Positions 25,451-35,023 of a stretch of DNA of 64,000 nt are shown one piece after another; position 1 is the stretch's first letter, and the number at the start of each line of letters is the position of its first letter. The position numbers were made by a program, and so were the translations under genes. Location of the stretch: NCBI GenBank assembly GCA_017935045.1, contig JAGBIJ010000062.1, forward strand, positions 1 through 64,000. The letters are read 5' to 3'. The notes under the pieces are model-generated. The model was given only the letters and a program-made list of their open reading frames with translations, searched no databases and was not told where the DNA came from. This DNA is from Muribaculaceae bacterium. Its GTDB lineage: Bacteria > Bacteroidota > Bacteroidia > Bacteroidales > Muribaculaceae.

Positions 25451-26296
25451 ATGACTGATTACAAACATGTACGCATAGCGCTCACGCCATGCTCCGAGAC
25501 AGCGACCGACTTATTGGCCGCTTTTCTTGCTGATATAGGCTACGACTCCTTCGTACCCGACGACCAAGGACTCTCGGCCTACATTCCGACAGACCGCTTC
25601 GACGCTGACGCCCTCGATGATATATTCGCCGGATTCCCGATGGATGTAAGGCATGAGACAAAAGTGGAGACCGTAGAGGGTCAGGATTGGAACGAAGTCT
25701 GGGAGAAAAACTATTTCCAGCCTATCGTGATAGGCGACGAATGTGTGGTCCACTCCTCTTTTCATACCGACATTCCGAAAGCCCGATATGACATAGTCAT
25801 CGACCCCCGTATGGCGTTCGGGACAGGCCACCACGCCACCACATCCATGATGATGGAATATCTGCTTTCCCTGCCGATGGAGGGCAAAAGCGTGATTGAC
25901 ATGGGTACCGGCACAGGTATTCTGGCTATCCTGGCGAGCATGAAAGGCGCGTCACGCTGCGTCGGCATCGAGATAGACCCTGACGCAGCCGACAATGCCC
26001 GCGACCATCTGGACATGAACAATACAGAAAACGTGTCCGTCGTTACCGGCGATGCTTCGGCTCTCGGCGCGCTCGAGGCCGCCGATGTGTTTATGGCAAA
26101 CATCAACCGCAACATTATCTTGGCCGATATATGCGACTATGCCGCGGCGCTGCGTCCGGGCGGCGACATGCTGTTGAGCGGCTTTTATGCCGAAGATATT
26201 CCGATGATTGAGACAGCGGCCTGCGACTTCGGACTGACACCCGCAGACTACAAAACCAAAGACAACTGGTGTGCGCTCCATTTACGAAAAAAGTGA
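25451..26296 (+). CDS. prmA: Ribosomal protein L11 methyltransferase
   Basis: A 281-residue cytoplasmic SAM-dependent methyltransferase. The SAM site is the Gly-rich motif DMGTGTGILAI (about residues 151-161), the preceding DPRMAFGTGHHATT is typical of PrmA, and MANINRNI matches the NPPY-like catalytic area of the family (asparagine-containing). The short N-terminal domain (about 1-90) would bind L11. The enzyme methylates ribosomal protein L11. It ends the YtxH-to-prmA run; the next gene has its own promoter. Confidence 0.9.
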   Translation: MTDYKHVRIALTPCSETATDLLAAFLADIGYDSFVPDDQGLSAYIPTDRFDADALDDIFAGFPMDVRHETKVETVEGQDWNEVWEKNYFQPIVIGDECVVHSSFHTDIPKARYDIVIDPRMAFGTGHHATTSMMMEYLLSLPMEGKSVIDMGTGTGILAILASMKGASRCVGIEIDPDAADNARDHLDMNNTENVSVVTGDASALGALEAADVFMANINRNIILADICDYAAALRPGGDMLLSGFYAEDIPMIETAACDFGLTPADYKTKDNWCALHLRKK

Positions 26297-26304
26297 CGGT
26301 AGAT

Positions 26305-26335
26305 TTTGCCGTATGGCCTTTTTTCGTTAACTTCG
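26305..26335 (+). promoter_or_regulatory. Promoter of the DUF3127 gene (and probably rsfS-ftsH)
   Basis: TTTG (26305-26308), 19 bases, TAACTTCG (26328-26335). The start would lie near 26342, with a leader of about 60 bases. Confidence 0.65.
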
Positions 26336-26402
26336 CAGTCGCGTTTTGCACAAGAACGCGAAATACATCCCATCAACATCACATACTATATAATTCTCAT
26401 AA

Positions 26403-26822
26403 ATGGAAGTATCAGGAAAAATCATAGCTGTACTGCCCCCCCAGGGAGGAGTAAGCAAGGCCGGACGACAGTGGAAAAAGGCTGAATACGTACTGGAGAC
26501 ACATGACGCATATCCGAGAAAAGTAAAATTCGACTTCTTTGGCGACCGCGCCGACCAGTATCCTCTGGCCATAGGTGACGAAGTCACAATCTCGTTCGAC
26601 ATAGAGAGCCGCGAGTTCAACGGACGATGGTACACCGACATCCACGGCTGGAAAGCAGACAAAGCCGCTGCGCCTGCCGACGGAGGATTCGGTCAGCCCG
26701 CAGGCCCGCAGCCCGGTTTCGGCCAGCCCGCCGCGCCCGCGCAGCCTGACTTCGGAGCCGCGCCCGCTGCCGACCCCTTCGGTCCCGCAGCAGCCAACGA
26801 AAAGGACGACCTGCCCTTCTGA
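26403..26822 (+). CDS. DUF3127 protein: OB-fold-like with an SSB-type acidic tip
   Basis: A 139-residue protein. Residues 1-90 match the DUF3127 family and read as an OB-type beta-barrel (KKAEYVLETHD, VKFDFFGDRAD, DEVTISFDIESREFNGRWYTDIHGWK). Residues 91-130 are a flexible Gly/Pro/Gln/Ala linker (GFGQPA repeats). The last residues are EKDDLPF. Single-stranded-DNA-binding proteins have the same plan: OB fold, Gly/Pro/Gln-rich linker and a DDDIPF-like tip that docks partner proteins. The family has no assigned function, so a role in ssDNA or RNA handling is inference. It is followed by rsfS after 94 bases. Confidence 0.75.
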   Translation: MEVSGKIIAVLPPQGGVSKAGRQWKKAEYVLETHDAYPRKVKFDFFGDRADQYPLAIGDEVTISFDIESREFNGRWYTDIHGWKADKAAAPADGGFGQPAGPQPGFGQPAAPAQPDFGAAPAADPFGPAAANEKDDLPF

Positions 26823-26916
26823 TGCGGATAGCCCCGCAAACCGACTTATGACTACAATACTGCGCCTGCGGCCACACCGCAGGCAGCAGTGTTTATATAT
26901 ACATACACACTGACAA

Positions 26917-27288
26917 ATGCTACAGACAGATATACAGACCGAGCCGATCGTGCATGACACAATAGAGGCCATCCAGGATCGCAAGGGACGCGACATAACG
27001 CTCATAGACCTGCGACAACTCGACACCAGAGACACGCAAATGCTGATAATATGCACCGGAAACACTCCCACCCAGGTGGCGGCCATCGCCGACAACATAC
27101 GCGAGCATGTGCAGCAAACCGCCGGCCAGAAGCCATACAACTATGACGGATACCGCAACAGCACGTGGATTGTGATAGATTACGGATTTCTGATGGTACA
27201 CGTATTCGTGCCTGACGCAAGAAATTTCTATTCCATCGAACAATTATGGAGCGACGGTGTTATAACAGAGGTGGAGAATATAGACTGA
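26917..27288 (+). CDS. rsfS: Ribosomal silencing factor
   Basis: A 123-residue protein of the RsfS/YbeB/Iojap family, with the family core DITLIDLRQLDTRDTQMLIICTGN and the later WIVIDYGFLMVHVF and NFYSIEQLW segments. RsfS binds ribosomal protein L14 on the large subunit and blocks subunit joining when nutrients are short. The length is normal. The start at ATG 26917 matches the family N-terminus. It lies 61 bases before ftsH, an order also seen in other Bacteroidetes. Confidence 0.92.
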   Translation: MLQTDIQTEPIVHDTIEAIQDRKGRDITLIDLRQLDTRDTQMLIICTGNTPTQVAAIADNIREHVQQTAGQKPYNYDGYRNSTWIVIDYGFLMVHVFVPDARNFYSIEQLWSDGVITEVENID

Positions 27289-27349
27289 GGTTCTGCCCCG
27301 GCCTATCGTTGCCCCATAATTTGAACCCTAACTCAAGAAATACTTATTT

Positions 27350-29473
27350 ATGGCTTTAGGCTCACAACAACGTCCTAAATCAAATGGCTCCAAAGGCAGG
27401 CGTCCGATGCTGAATATGTATTGGATGTACGCCCTTATCATCATATCCCTCGTGGCTCTGTATAATTTTCAGGACAATACCATAGTCCAGGAAATGGGCG
27501 AAGACCAATTTCTGGAACAGGTAATGGCCGGCCACGTCGAAAAGGTAAAAATCAACCGCGAGAACGCCTCGGTCACCGGCGTGCTGACCAAAGAGGGAGC
27601 CAAGGCGCTTAAACTGGTGCCCACTAACAAACGCGGCGATTATACAGCTGAAATCAAGACTCTCTCATCATCGGCCGACCGTTTTGACGACAAGATGACC
27701 AGCATCAACCAGAAGCTGGAGACAGAGGGCAAGCCCACCGTCCCCTACGAGTTTGAAAACGGCTCGGACGTGATGAAAATATTCTGGTACTTCGGCCCTA
27801 TTCTGCTCTTTGTGCTGTTCATGGTCTTCATGTCACGGCGCATGAGCGGCTCAGGAGGCGGACCGGGCGGCATATTCAATGTCGGCAAATCGCGCGCCAA
27901 AGTCTTCGACAAGAGCAACGGCTCTAACGTGACGTTCAAAGACGTAGCCGGACTATCGGAGGCCAAAGTCGAAATCGAGGAGATAGTGGAATTTCTGAAG
28001 AATCCCGAACGCTACACCGAGCTCGGCGCCAAGATACCGCGCGGAGCGCTGCTCGTAGGCCCTCCGGGCACGGGCAAGACACTGCTGGCCAAGGCCGTAG
28101 CCGGCGAAGCCAACGTGCCTTTCCTCTCCATGAGCGGCTCAGACTTCGTCGAGATGTTTGTAGGCGTCGGCGCCGCCCGCGTCCGCGACCTCTTCAAGCA
28201 GGCCAAGGAAAAGGCTCCATGCATTGTCTTCATAGACGAAATCGACGCCGTAGGCCGCGCACGCGGCAAGAACCCCAACATGGGCTCCAACGACGAGAGA
28301 GAGAATACTCTCAACCAGATGCTTACAGAGATGGACGGCTTCGGCTCAAACAGCGGCGTAATCATCCTGGCCGCCACCAACCGCGCCGACATGCTCGACA
28401 AGGCTCTGCTGCGTCCCGGCCGATTCGACCGCCAGATACTGGTCGACCTGCCGGAACTGACCGACCGTATGGAGATACTCAACGTACACCTGCGCAACAT
28501 AAAGGTCAACTCCTCGCTCGACGTAGAGCAGATAGCACGCCAGACCGCCGGCTTCTCCGGAGCCGACCTGGCCAACGTCTGCAACGAGGCCGCGCTCATC
28601 GCCGCGCGAAACAACTCTCTCAGCGTCGACATGGAAGACTTCCGCAAAGCCATCGACCGCATCGTAGGCGGCATTGAAAAGAAATCTACCGTCTACAATA
28701 CCGAGGAAAAAGTGGCCATCGCCACCCATGAAGCCGGCCACGCCACCGTCAGCTGGCTGCTGAAATACGGCAACCCGCTGGTCAAAGTGACCATCGTGCC
28801 GCGCGGACGCGCCGGCGGCTACGCCATGTACGCCCCCGAGGAGCGCCACTATACCCCGCTGCAGTCGCTGCTCGACACCATCTGCACACTCGTCTCCGGA
28901 CGCGCCGCCGAGGAAGTATTTACCGAAGTCATCGGCACAGGAGCGAGCGACGACCTTGAGAAAGCCACAAAACTCGCCCTCTCGCTTGTGATGTACTACG
29001 GCGGCAGTCCCCGTCTGAAGAACCTGAATTACTACGACTCCACAGGCCAGACCTATGGCTTCAACAAGCCATACAGCGAAGCCACGGCCAAGATAATAGA
29101 TGAAGAGGTGGCACGAATCATCGACGAGCAGTATGCACGCGCCAAGCAGATACTTAGCGAACATGCCCGCGAGCACAACGAAATCCGCGACCTGCTGATA
29201 GAGCGCGAGGTAATCTACCACGACGACGTACAAGCCATCCTCGGCCCGCGCCCCTGGAAATCTCGCACCGACGAAGCCATAGCCATGCACAATGCCCGCC
29301 AGCTTGAAAACAAAAATCAGCAGACAGACAAAGCTGACACCTCAGCGGCGCCGGCAAAGGCAGACGACAAATCCGGCGGCACAGCTCTGCCTGCCGTTCC
29401 CGCCGCCAGCCAGCCCGGCTCCACGGAAGACGATGACTCCGGCACCCCTCCCCCCTTTACAAAAGGAAACTGA
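27350..29473 (+). CDS. ftsH: ATP-dependent zinc metalloprotease FtsH
   Basis: A 707-residue inner-membrane protease that degrades membrane and some soluble proteins. Two membrane helices (about 25-42 and 142-162) flank a periplasmic part. The AAA domain has Walker A at residues 237-244 (GPPGTGKT), Walker B in [10 protein letters not shown] and the second-region-of-homology in RPGRFDRQ. The zinc site is HEAGH at 460-464 with the third ligand in the later ASDDLEKAT region. The C-terminal tail is long and low-complexity (about 655-707). An excellent terminator follows 40 bases on. Confidence 0.97.
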   Translation: MALGSQQRPKSNGSKGRRPMLNMYWMYALIIISLVALYNFQDNTIVQEMGEDQFLEQVMAGHVEKVKINRENASVTGVLTKEGAKALKLVPTNKRGDYTAEIKTLSSSADRFDDKMTSINQKLETEGKPTVPYEFENGSDVMKIFWYFGPILLFVLFMVFMSRRMSGSGGGPGGIFNVGKSRAKVFDKSNGSNVTFKDVAGLSEAKVEIEEIVEFLKNPERYTELGAKIPRGALLVGPPGTGKTLLAKAVAGEANVPFLSMSGSDFVEMFVGVGAARVRDLFKQAKEKAPCIVFIDEIDAVGRARGKNPNMGSNDERENTLNQMLTEMDGFGSNSGVIILAATNRADMLDKALLRPGRFDRQILVDLPELTDRMEILNVHLRNIKVNSSLDVEQIARQTAGFSGADLANVCNEAALIAARNNSLSVDMEDFRKAIDRIVGGIEKKSTVYNTEEKVAIATHEAGHATVSWLLKYGNPLVKVTIVPRGRAGGYAMYAPEERHYTPLQSLLDTICTLVSGRAAEEVFTEVIGTGASDDLEKATKLALSLVMYYGGSPRLKNLNYYDSTGQTYGFNKPYSEATAKIIDEEVARIIDEQYARAKQILSEHAREHNEIRDLLIEREVIYHDDVQAILGPRPWKSRTDEAIAMHNARQLENKNQQTDKADTSAAPAKADDKSGGTALPAVPAASQPGSTEDDDSGTPPPFTKGN

Positions 29474-29516
29474 CAACCTTATTCCCTATCATATACTACT
29501 AATCTTCGCAGAGAAG

Positions 29517-29554
29517 GGCACGCCTACTGTTTTTGTGGCGTGCCTTTTTCTTTT
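29517..29554 (+). terminator. Intrinsic terminator of ftsH
   Basis: A perfect 8-bp stem (GGCACGCC at 29517-29524 with its complement at 29537-29544) followed by TTTTTCTTTT. It is a textbook plus-strand terminator. Confidence 0.9.
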
Positions 29555-29582
29555 CCCCATACAACCCCCTACTACTATACTG

Positions 29583-29750
29583 TCATAACCTCGTGTCTCG
29601 CTGCAATGCTCTGATTTCTCCATGCCGAGCCTCAAGCCGTTCATGGCAACAAGGACAAAAACAGCCGCATTTCAAGCCATTAGGCACACTGTCGACATGC
29701 ACCAATCTCCCATGGGCGTCCTCAGCCCAAGAAAAAATCATATCCGCCAT
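29583..29750 (-). pseudogene. Truncated CoiA-like (competence protein family) remnant
   Basis: From ATG 29750 the frame reads MADMIFSWAEDAHGRLVHVD, then NGLKCGCFCPCCHERLEARHGEIRA. This is the N-terminal part of CoiA-like proteins, with the zinc-finger-like Cys pattern CxCxxC and the lead-in to the usual HHFAH motif. The match stops there, followed by seven unrelated residues and a stop. In the next frame the DNA continues EHCSETRGYD, which resembles the SETRG stretch that normally follows HFAH. A small deletion plus frameshift has therefore struck here, and the rest of the gene (several hundred residues) is gone: the ftsH terminator comes next. A near-consensus promoter survives upstream at 29791-29819. 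Confidence 0.7.
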
Positions 29751-29790
29751 AATGCTGTAATCTTCTCGTGAATATTGCAAATACCAAAAG

Positions 29791-29819
29791 CAAAGTTACT
29801 GATTTTTTTATATCACAAA
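29791..29819 (-). promoter_or_regulatory. Promoter remnant for the CoiA-like gene
   Basis: In the minus sense TTTG (29819-29816), a 17-base spacer, then a perfect TAACTTTG (29798-29791). The spacer is about two bases shorter than usual. Confidence 0.55.
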
Positions 29820-29865
29820 GGATTTTTGCAAATAATATGAAGCGAGTGCCACCATTAAAAGTAAA

Positions 29866-29903
29866 CCGGGTGTGGCGGTCGAAAGAAGGCCTGCCACACC
29901 CGG
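29866..29903 (-). terminator. Terminator of clpB
   Basis: A perfect 11-bp stem (CCGGGTGTGGC at 29866-29876 with its complement at 29893-29903), followed in the minus sense by TTTACTTTT. Confidence 0.85.
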
Positions 29904-29925
29904 CGGATTATGTATCGGGGGACGG

Positions 29926-32514
29926 TTAATTCTTGAAGACGAGGTTGTCGCCGTCGCGGTCGATGGTAATGGGGTGCTCGCGGTTGACTGTTCCGGAGAG
30001 GATGTCTTTGGAGAGCTGGTTGAGTACGAGGCGCTGGATGGTGCGCTTCACGGGACGGGCGCCGAACTCGGGATCGTAGCCGTCTTCGGCGAGGAGGTCG
30101 AGGGCGGCGGGGGTAACCTGAAGTGTCACTCCGTTGGAGGCGAGCATCTTCTGCACAATGCGTACCTGCAGGCTTACTATCTCCTTGATTTCCTTCTTGT
30201 CGAGCGGGGTAAACATCACTGTCTCGTCTATACGATTCAGGAACTCGGGACGAATCTGCTGCTTGAGCAGCTCCATGACATCGTTCTTGGTCTCCTCTAT
30301 CAGCTCCTCGCGGTTTTTGTCGTCGAGCTTGGAGAGCTTCTCGCGTATGATGTGCGAGCCCATGTTGGAGGTCATGATTATGATGGTGTTCTTGAAGTTG
30401 ATGAATCGGCCTTTGTTGTCGGTAAGGCGGCCGTCGTCAAGCACCTGAAGCAGGATGTTGAAGACATCGGGATTGGCTTTCTCGATTTCATCGAATAGCA
30501 CAACGCTGTATGGCTTGCGCCTTACGGCCTCGGTAAGCTGTCCGCCCTCGTCGTAACCGACGTAGCCCGGAGGCGCTCCTACCAGACGGCTGACGGAGTG
30601 CTTCTCCATGTATTCGCTCATGTCGATGCGGGTCATCATGTCCTCGTCGTCAAAGAGGTATTCGGCCAAAGCCTTGGCCAGCTCCGTCTTGCCTACGCCT
30701 GTGGTGCCGAGGAAGATGAATGAGCCTATGGGGCGGCGCGGGTCGTTAAGGCCGGCGCGGCTGCGGCGCACTGCGTCGCTGACAGCCTTTATGGCTTCGT
30801 CCTGGCCTATGACACGCTTATGCAGCTCCTCTTCCAGATGGAGCAGCTTCTCTTTCTCGCTCTGGGCCATCTTCTTGACGGGAATACCGGTCCAGCGCGA
30901 CACTATCTCGGCTATATCCTCGGCGTCCACTTCCTCCTTAATCATGGCGCCTTCGCCCTGGAGCTGACGCAGACGCGCCTGTATCTCCACATTCTCGTCC
31001 TCCTTCTGCTTGATCTTGGAGTAGCGTATCTCGGCTACCTTGGCGTAGTCGCCCTCTCGCTCGGCGCGGTCGGCCTCAATCTGGAGCTCCTGTATATCTA
31101 TCTTGTTCTGCTGTATCTTGTTGATTTCCGTCTTTTCGGCCTGCCACTTGGCTTTGAGGCTCTTGGCTGTCTCGCGCAGATTGGCCAGCTCCTCGTCGAT
31201 AGCTTTCAGACGGTACTCGTCGTTCTCGCGCTTGAGAGCCTCACGCTCTATCTCAAGCTGCTTGATCTTACGGGTGGCGTCGTCCAGAGCCTGAGGCATG
31301 GAGTCCATCTCCAGGCGCAGCTTGGAGGCGGCCTCGTCTATGAGGTCTATGGCCTTGTCGGGCAGGAATCGGTCGGTAATGTAGCGTACGGAAAGCTGCA
31401 CGGAAGCTATGATGGCCTCGTCCTTGATACGCACCTTGTGGTGGTTCTCGTAGCGCTCCTTCAGACCGCGGAGTATGGAGATTGCGGCCAGCTCGTCCGG
31501 CTCGTCGACCATTACCTTCTGGAAGCGACGCTCCAGAGCCTTGTCTTTCTCGAAATATTTCTGATACTCGTCAAGCGTCGTGGCGCCGATGGAGCGCAAC
31601 TCTCCGCGGGCGAGCGCGGGCTTGAGGATGTTGGCGGCATCCATCGCTCCCTCCCCTTTGCCGGCGCCGACCAGAGTGTGAATCTCATCGATAAAGAGGA
31701 TAATCTCGCCGTCGCTCTGAGTGACTTCGTTGACTATGGCCTTCAGGCGCTCCTCAAACTCGCCCTTGTACTTGGCTCCGGCCACCAGCGCACCCATGTC
31801 AAGCGAATATATCTGCTTGCTTTTCAGATTTTCGGGCACGTCTCCGCGCACTATGCGGTGCGCCAGTCCCTCGGCTATGGCGGTCTTGCCGGTGCCGGGC
31901 TCGCCCACAAGCATCGGGTTGTTCTTGGTACGGCGCGATAGAATCTGGAGCACACGTCTGATTTCCTCGTCACGCCCGATGACGGGGTCGAGTTTGCCGC
32001 TGCGGGCGCGGTCGTTAAGATTGACGGCATATTTGGAGAGAGCCTGGTAGCTGTCCTCGGCGCTCTGTCCGGTCACTTTCTGTCCTCGGCGCAACTCGTC
32101 GATGGCGGCCTGGAGCGCCTTCTCGGTCATGCCGAAGTCCTTCAGTATCTGAGAGGCGCGGCACTTGGTAAGCAGAATACCCATCAGCATGGCCTCGACA
32201 CTGACATACTCGTCGCCCTGTTTCTTGGAATAGTCTATGGCTTTCTGGAGAGCATCGTTGCTTTCGCGGCTAAGCACGACATCGGCGCCCGACACCTTAG
32301 GCAGGGCTGCTATCTCCTTATCGATAGCCTGCACGACAGCGGCGGCTGTCAGACCGAGTTTCTGGAAAACGAAATTGACGATTGTCTCGCTTTCCTGTGT
32401 TATCGCTTTCAAAATATGGAGGGGTTCTATCTGCTGTTGCCCGGCACTACGAGTCAGCTCGATAGCCTTTTGTATTACCTCCTGGCTTTTGATAGTAAAA
32501 TTGTTGAAGTTCAT
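29926..32514 (-). CDS. clpB: ATP-dependent chaperone ClpB
   Basis: An 862-residue disaggregase; the start is set at 32514 ([13 protein letters not shown]), the family N-terminus, not at an upstream in-frame codon. The order is: N-domain (about 1-150), first AAA unit with Walker A GEPGTGKT near residue 205, a coiled-coil middle domain (about 405-520, rich in Glu/Lys/Arg), a second AAA unit with Walker A GTTGVGKT near residue 605, and a C-terminal oligomerisation domain. It works with DnaK to rescue aggregated proteins after heat. No CIRCE element was seen upstream. It ends the minus-strand run folE-hipA-like-DUF3037-clpB and has its own terminator. Confidence 0.97.
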   Translation of the reverse strand: MNFNNFTIKSQEVIQKAIELTRSAGQQQIEPLHILKAITQESETIVNFVFQKLGLTAAAVVQAIDKEIAALPKVSGADVVLSRESNDALQKAIDYSKKQGDEYVSVEAMLMGILLTKCRASQILKDFGMTEKALQAAIDELRRGQKVTGQSAEDSYQALSKYAVNLNDRARSGKLDPVIGRDEEIRRVLQILSRRTKNNPMLVGEPGTGKTAIAEGLAHRIVRGDVPENLKSKQIYSLDMGALVAGAKYKGEFEERLKAIVNEVTQSDGEIILFIDEIHTLVGAGKGEGAMDAANILKPALARGELRSIGATTLDEYQKYFEKDKALERRFQKVMVDEPDELAAISILRGLKERYENHHKVRIKDEAIIASVQLSVRYITDRFLPDKAIDLIDEAASKLRLEMDSMPQALDDATRKIKQLEIEREALKRENDEYRLKAIDEELANLRETAKSLKAKWQAEKTEINKIQQNKIDIQELQIEADRAEREGDYAKVAEIRYSKIKQKEDENVEIQARLRQLQGEGAMIKEEVDAEDIAEIVSRWTGIPVKKMAQSEKEKLLHLEEELHKRVIGQDEAIKAVSDAVRRSRAGLNDPRRPIGSFIFLGTTGVGKTELAKALAEYLFDDEDMMTRIDMSEYMEKHSVSRLVGAPPGYVGYDEGGQLTEAVRRKPYSVVLFDEIEKANPDVFNILLQVLDDGRLTDNKGRFINFKNTIIIMTSNMGSHIIREKLSKLDDKNREELIEETKNDVMELLKQQIRPEFLNRIDETVMFTPLDKKEIKEIVSLQVRIVQKMLASNGVTLQVTPAALDLLAEDGYDPEFGARPVKRTIQRLVLNQLSKDILSGTVNREHPITIDRDGDNLVFKN

Positions 32515-32643
32515 ATTCTGGAAATTTTCTGATATTCGAAGTCTTATACACAAGAATTGTGCCACACGGCGTCCGCGTTAAGCAAAATTCTGAAATATTA
32601 ACACTTGAGATTCAGAAAAGGTTTATGGAATATGAAGCGCGTC

Positions 32644-33033
32644 TCACACGACCAGCTCGGCGTAGAGCCTGTCGAACTCGCTGTCGAGGTCTTCGGCGTA
32701 TCCGGGATGCGGGCGCGATGTGGCCAGACACGCGCTCTTAACGGCTGTAAGCCAGCGGAAACGCTCCTCTACGGGCCAGGACAGAGCCGGATGACCACCG
32801 GCATCCGGCATATCAGCATCGAACATGCGGAACAATGACAGAGCCTCACGTATCTGTGCCGGTGTATGAGGCGGATTGAAGACACCGATTTTACTCTCGT
32901 CTACCTGCACGCGGACCCTGAGCCATCGGCGCCGCTTGCACATCATAATAAGGCCGACGTTCACAAACTCGCCGCGTTCCACCCGGGGCACGTAGCGTAT
33001 CACGGCATATTCATATAAGTTTGCGTCGTTCAT
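32644..33033 (-). CDS. DUF3037 protein, partner of the HipA-like gene
   Basis: A 129-residue protein with the DUF3037 opening YEYAVIRYVPRVERGEFVNVGLIM and a charged middle. It has no signal peptide or membrane segment and is expected in the cytoplasm. Its start lies 23 bases inside the HipA-like gene (33011-33033), so the two are translationally coupled. DUF3037 genes are often found next to HipA-like kinase genes. The function is unknown; it may regulate or act as a substrate of the kinase-like neighbour. Confidence 0.8.
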   Translation of the reverse strand: MNDANLYEYAVIRYVPRVERGEFVNVGLIMMCKRRRWLRVRVQVDESKIGVFNPPHTPAQIREALSLFRMFDADMPDAGGHPALSWPVEERFRWLTAVKSACLATSRPHPGYAEDLDSEFDRLYAELVV

Positions 33034-33799
33034 CTATGGCCTGCTTGGTAAAAACAGCCGACTCTGAGAGACGGCGGATAAGGAAGTCGCTGTACATGGA
33101 GCGTATCTTGCCGGGATCCATGTCGCCGAACGCCGATGGATCCGCCAGCCATTCGTCGGGGATAAGGGCAGCAATTCCGGACAGAGTGCGCGGCGTGATA
33201 CGCTGACGTATGTCCCGGTCGGTCTGTTCGAGCAGCGAGGCGTAAGGAAGATAGACATGATCCTTGACGTATGGGAAAGGCGACAGAGCCGCTTTCGCCG
33301 GATCCGACATTGAATGATGGAATATGAGCGAGGCGCCGTGGTCTATGAGCCATGTCTCGCCATGCCAGACGAGAAGATTGGGATTGCGGACAGTGCGATC
33401 CACGTTGGTAAGGAACGCATCGAGCCACACCAGGCGCGAAGCTTCTTCAGGAGTAGGCGGATTTACTGTCGGGTCGGCTGTGAAAGCTCCTGACAAAAAG
33501 TGCATGCCGAGATTCAGACCGACTGATCCGCGGAGCAAATCCTGCACCTCCTCGTCAGGCTCGGTGCGGCCAAAGCTTTCGTCAAGATGGACAAAGACCA
33601 GCTCAGGCACACGGAAACGCAACGCTCGCGCTACCTCGCCTCCTATCAGCTCGGCTATAAGAGCTTTCACTCCATGGCCTGCGCCGCGCAATTTCACGAC
33701 ATACTTGAAGCCGTCGTCGGCTTCGGCCAGCGCCGGCAGCGAGCCGCCTTCGCGCATCGGCGTAACCAGACGCGTGAGGGTCTGTGTACGCAGTTCCAT
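33011..33799 (-). CDS. HipA-like kinase-fold protein
   Basis: A 262-residue protein of the stand-alone HipA-like group. Residues about 30-60 hold the nucleotide-side Lys in KYVVKLRGAGHGVKALIAELIGGEVAR. The catalytic part reads WLDAFLTNVDRTVRNPNLLV followed by TWLIDHGASLIFHH (about 150-180), where the Asp of NVDRT and the Asp of DHGAS occupy the places of the kinase catalytic and metal-binding residues. There is no HipB antitoxin or HTH partner; instead a DUF3037 gene overlaps its 3' end. A phosphotransfer activity is likely but the substrate is unknown. The start shares one base with the folE stop (TGATG). Confidence 0.75.
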   Translation of the reverse strand: MELRTQTLTRLVTPMREGGSLPALAEADDGFKYVVKLRGAGHGVKALIAELIGGEVARALRFRVPELVFVHLDESFGRTEPDEEVQDLLRGSVGLNLGMHFLSGAFTADPTVNPPTPEEASRLVWLDAFLTNVDRTVRNPNLLVWHGETWLIDHGASLIFHHSMSDPAKAALSPFPYVKDHVYLPYASLLEQTDRDIRQRITPRTLSGIAALIPDEWLADPSAFGDMDPGKIRSMYSDFLIRRLSESAVFTKQAIDERRKLI

Positions 33800-34389
33800 C
33801 AGCGCTGAATGTCGACAAGCGTCATGAATTCACTCCGCAACGCGGAGTCTTTGGCAAACAAGCCGCTGTATTCCATGGTGGTAGTGGCGCTCTCTTGCTT
33901 CTCTACTCCGCGCATCTTCATGCAGAGGTGCTGCGCCGTGCAGGCTACGATTACCCCCTTATTGGGGATGGCTCCGGTCAGAAACTCGCATATCTGCTGC
34001 GTCAGTCTCTCCTGGACCTGAAGGCGGCGGGCGAAAACGTCGGTAATACGCGCGAGTTTGGACAGGCCGATAATCTTTCCGTCGGGGATATAACCTATGG
34101 TTACCTTGCCGAAAAAGGGAAGAATATGGTGTTCGCAAAGCGAATAGAACTCGATATCGCGGACAAGAATCATACCCGTGCCGTCGTGTGAGAAGATGGC
34201 CTTGCGGGCCATGGCTTCGGCATCGGCCGTATAGCCGGAAGTAACGTCAATCAGAGCTTTGGCCGCGCGCACTGGAGTCTTCAGCAGGCCTTCGCGATCC
34301 GGGTCTTCGCCTATCAGGCGCAAAATCTCCCGATAATGATACGCCAGCTGCTCTACAAGAGCGGAATCATGTGCTTCTTTTCTACTCAT
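33799..34389 (-). CDS. folE: GTP cyclohydrolase I
   Basis: A 196-residue enzyme that converts GTP to 7,8-dihydroneopterin triphosphate, the first step of folate synthesis, in the cytoplasm. The zinc and active-site marks are in SLCEHHILPFFGKVTIGYIP and, near the end, the second Cys/His region (IVACTAQHLCMKMRGVEKQ). The family N-terminus is present (HYREILRLIGEDPDREGLLKTP). The length is normal. It lies 15 bases after the SPOR gene and overlaps the HipA-like start by one base, as part of the tpiA-SPOR-folE run. Confidence 0.95.
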   Translation of the reverse strand: MSRKEAHDSALVEQLAYHYREILRLIGEDPDREGLLKTPVRAAKALIDVTSGYTADAEAMARKAIFSHDGTGMILVRDIEFYSLCEHHILPFFGKVTIGYIPDGKIIGLSKLARITDVFARRLQVQERLTQQICEFLTGAIPNKGVIVACTAQHLCMKMRGVEKQESATTTMEYSGLFAKDSALRSEFMTLVDIQR

Positions 34390-34404
34390 TTATCTAACAA
34401 GCGT

Positions 34405-34929
34405 TTATCTATTCACGACTACGTCGCTTTTCACGATGCGGATCTCGCGTGAGAAATCCGGAAATGCCTTGCGGAGACGAGACAAGGCAGCCTCCGCTTC
34501 CCCACGGGTAGCGAAATTGCCGATACGGGTATACCAGTTTGGCGCCTTGGAAAAGGAATATACCTGGTGGCGGTATTCCGGAAAGCTGCGCAGCACTTTG
34601 CTCGCACGGGCACGGGCGCGGGCCTGAAGCGTGCTTTGGTTGCGTCCGTCTGCAAAAATCTGAATACGGAATCCGGAAACGATACCGGGCCGCTTAGGTT
34701 GCTCCGTAACTGTCCTCCTGACTCTCGTCACTCTCGTAGTCACAGGCTTGCCCGGCATAAGGTCTTTCATCAGGTCGTCCGGAATATCAAACGTTATAGT
34801 GCTGTCAGAGGTAATGACAATTCTGTCAACGATATTGACAGGTCCCGGCTCGGATTTGGCAGTCTGCGCCGACACAGTGACAGAAAAGACGGTCAGCATA
34901 GCAAACAATATGTAACGTATTCGCTTCAT
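34405..34929 (-). CDS. SPOR-domain periplasmic protein
   Basis: A 174-residue protein; the start is set at 34929 because MKRIRYILFAMLTVFSVTVSAQ forms a clean signal peptide. Residues about 95-170 form a SPOR domain (GFRIQIFADGRNQSTLQARARA, then YTRIGNFATRGEAEAALSRL). SPOR domains bind peptidoglycan lacking stem peptides, usually at the division site. The middle part is basic and Pro-rich. Its place between tpiA and folE is typical of Bacteroidales. Confidence 0.85.
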   Translation of the reverse strand: MKRIRYILFAMLTVFSVTVSAQTAKSEPGPVNIVDRIVITSDSTITFDIPDDLMKDLMPGKPVTTRVTRVRRTVTEQPKRPGIVSGFRIQIFADGRNQSTLQARARARASKVLRSFPEYRHQVYSFSKAPNWYTRIGNFATRGEAEAALSRLRKAFPDFSREIRIVKSDVVVNR

Positions 34930-34979
34930 ATACATGCAGTCAGGTTGGTTAGGCATGTTACGGATAAAATGAAATCATG

Positions 34980-35006
34980 GTTGCCGCCGGCGATTCCGGC
35001 GGCAAC
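34980..35006 (-). terminator. Hairpin between tpiA and the SPOR gene
   Basis: A perfect 11-bp stem (GTTGCCGCCGG at 34980-34990 with its complement at 34996-35006) with a 5-base loop. It has no T-run, so it is likely a partial terminator or an mRNA-stabilising hairpin. Confidence 0.55.
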
Positions 35007-35023
35007 TACTATAAGGGGGAATA

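Noticed and set aside
30820-31941. Plus-strand open frame of 373 codons opposite clpB
   Set aside because: Antisense to clpB; Leu/Val/Gly-rich and without recognisable domains.
32515-32643. CIRCE heat-shock operator upstream of clpB
   Set aside because: No TTAGCACTC-type inverted repeat is present; only weak -7-like stretches were seen.
33011-33799. Classical HipBA toxin-antitoxin pair
   Set aside because: There is no HipB-like HTH gene beside it; the protein is the shorter stand-alone HipA-like type with a DUF3037 partner.
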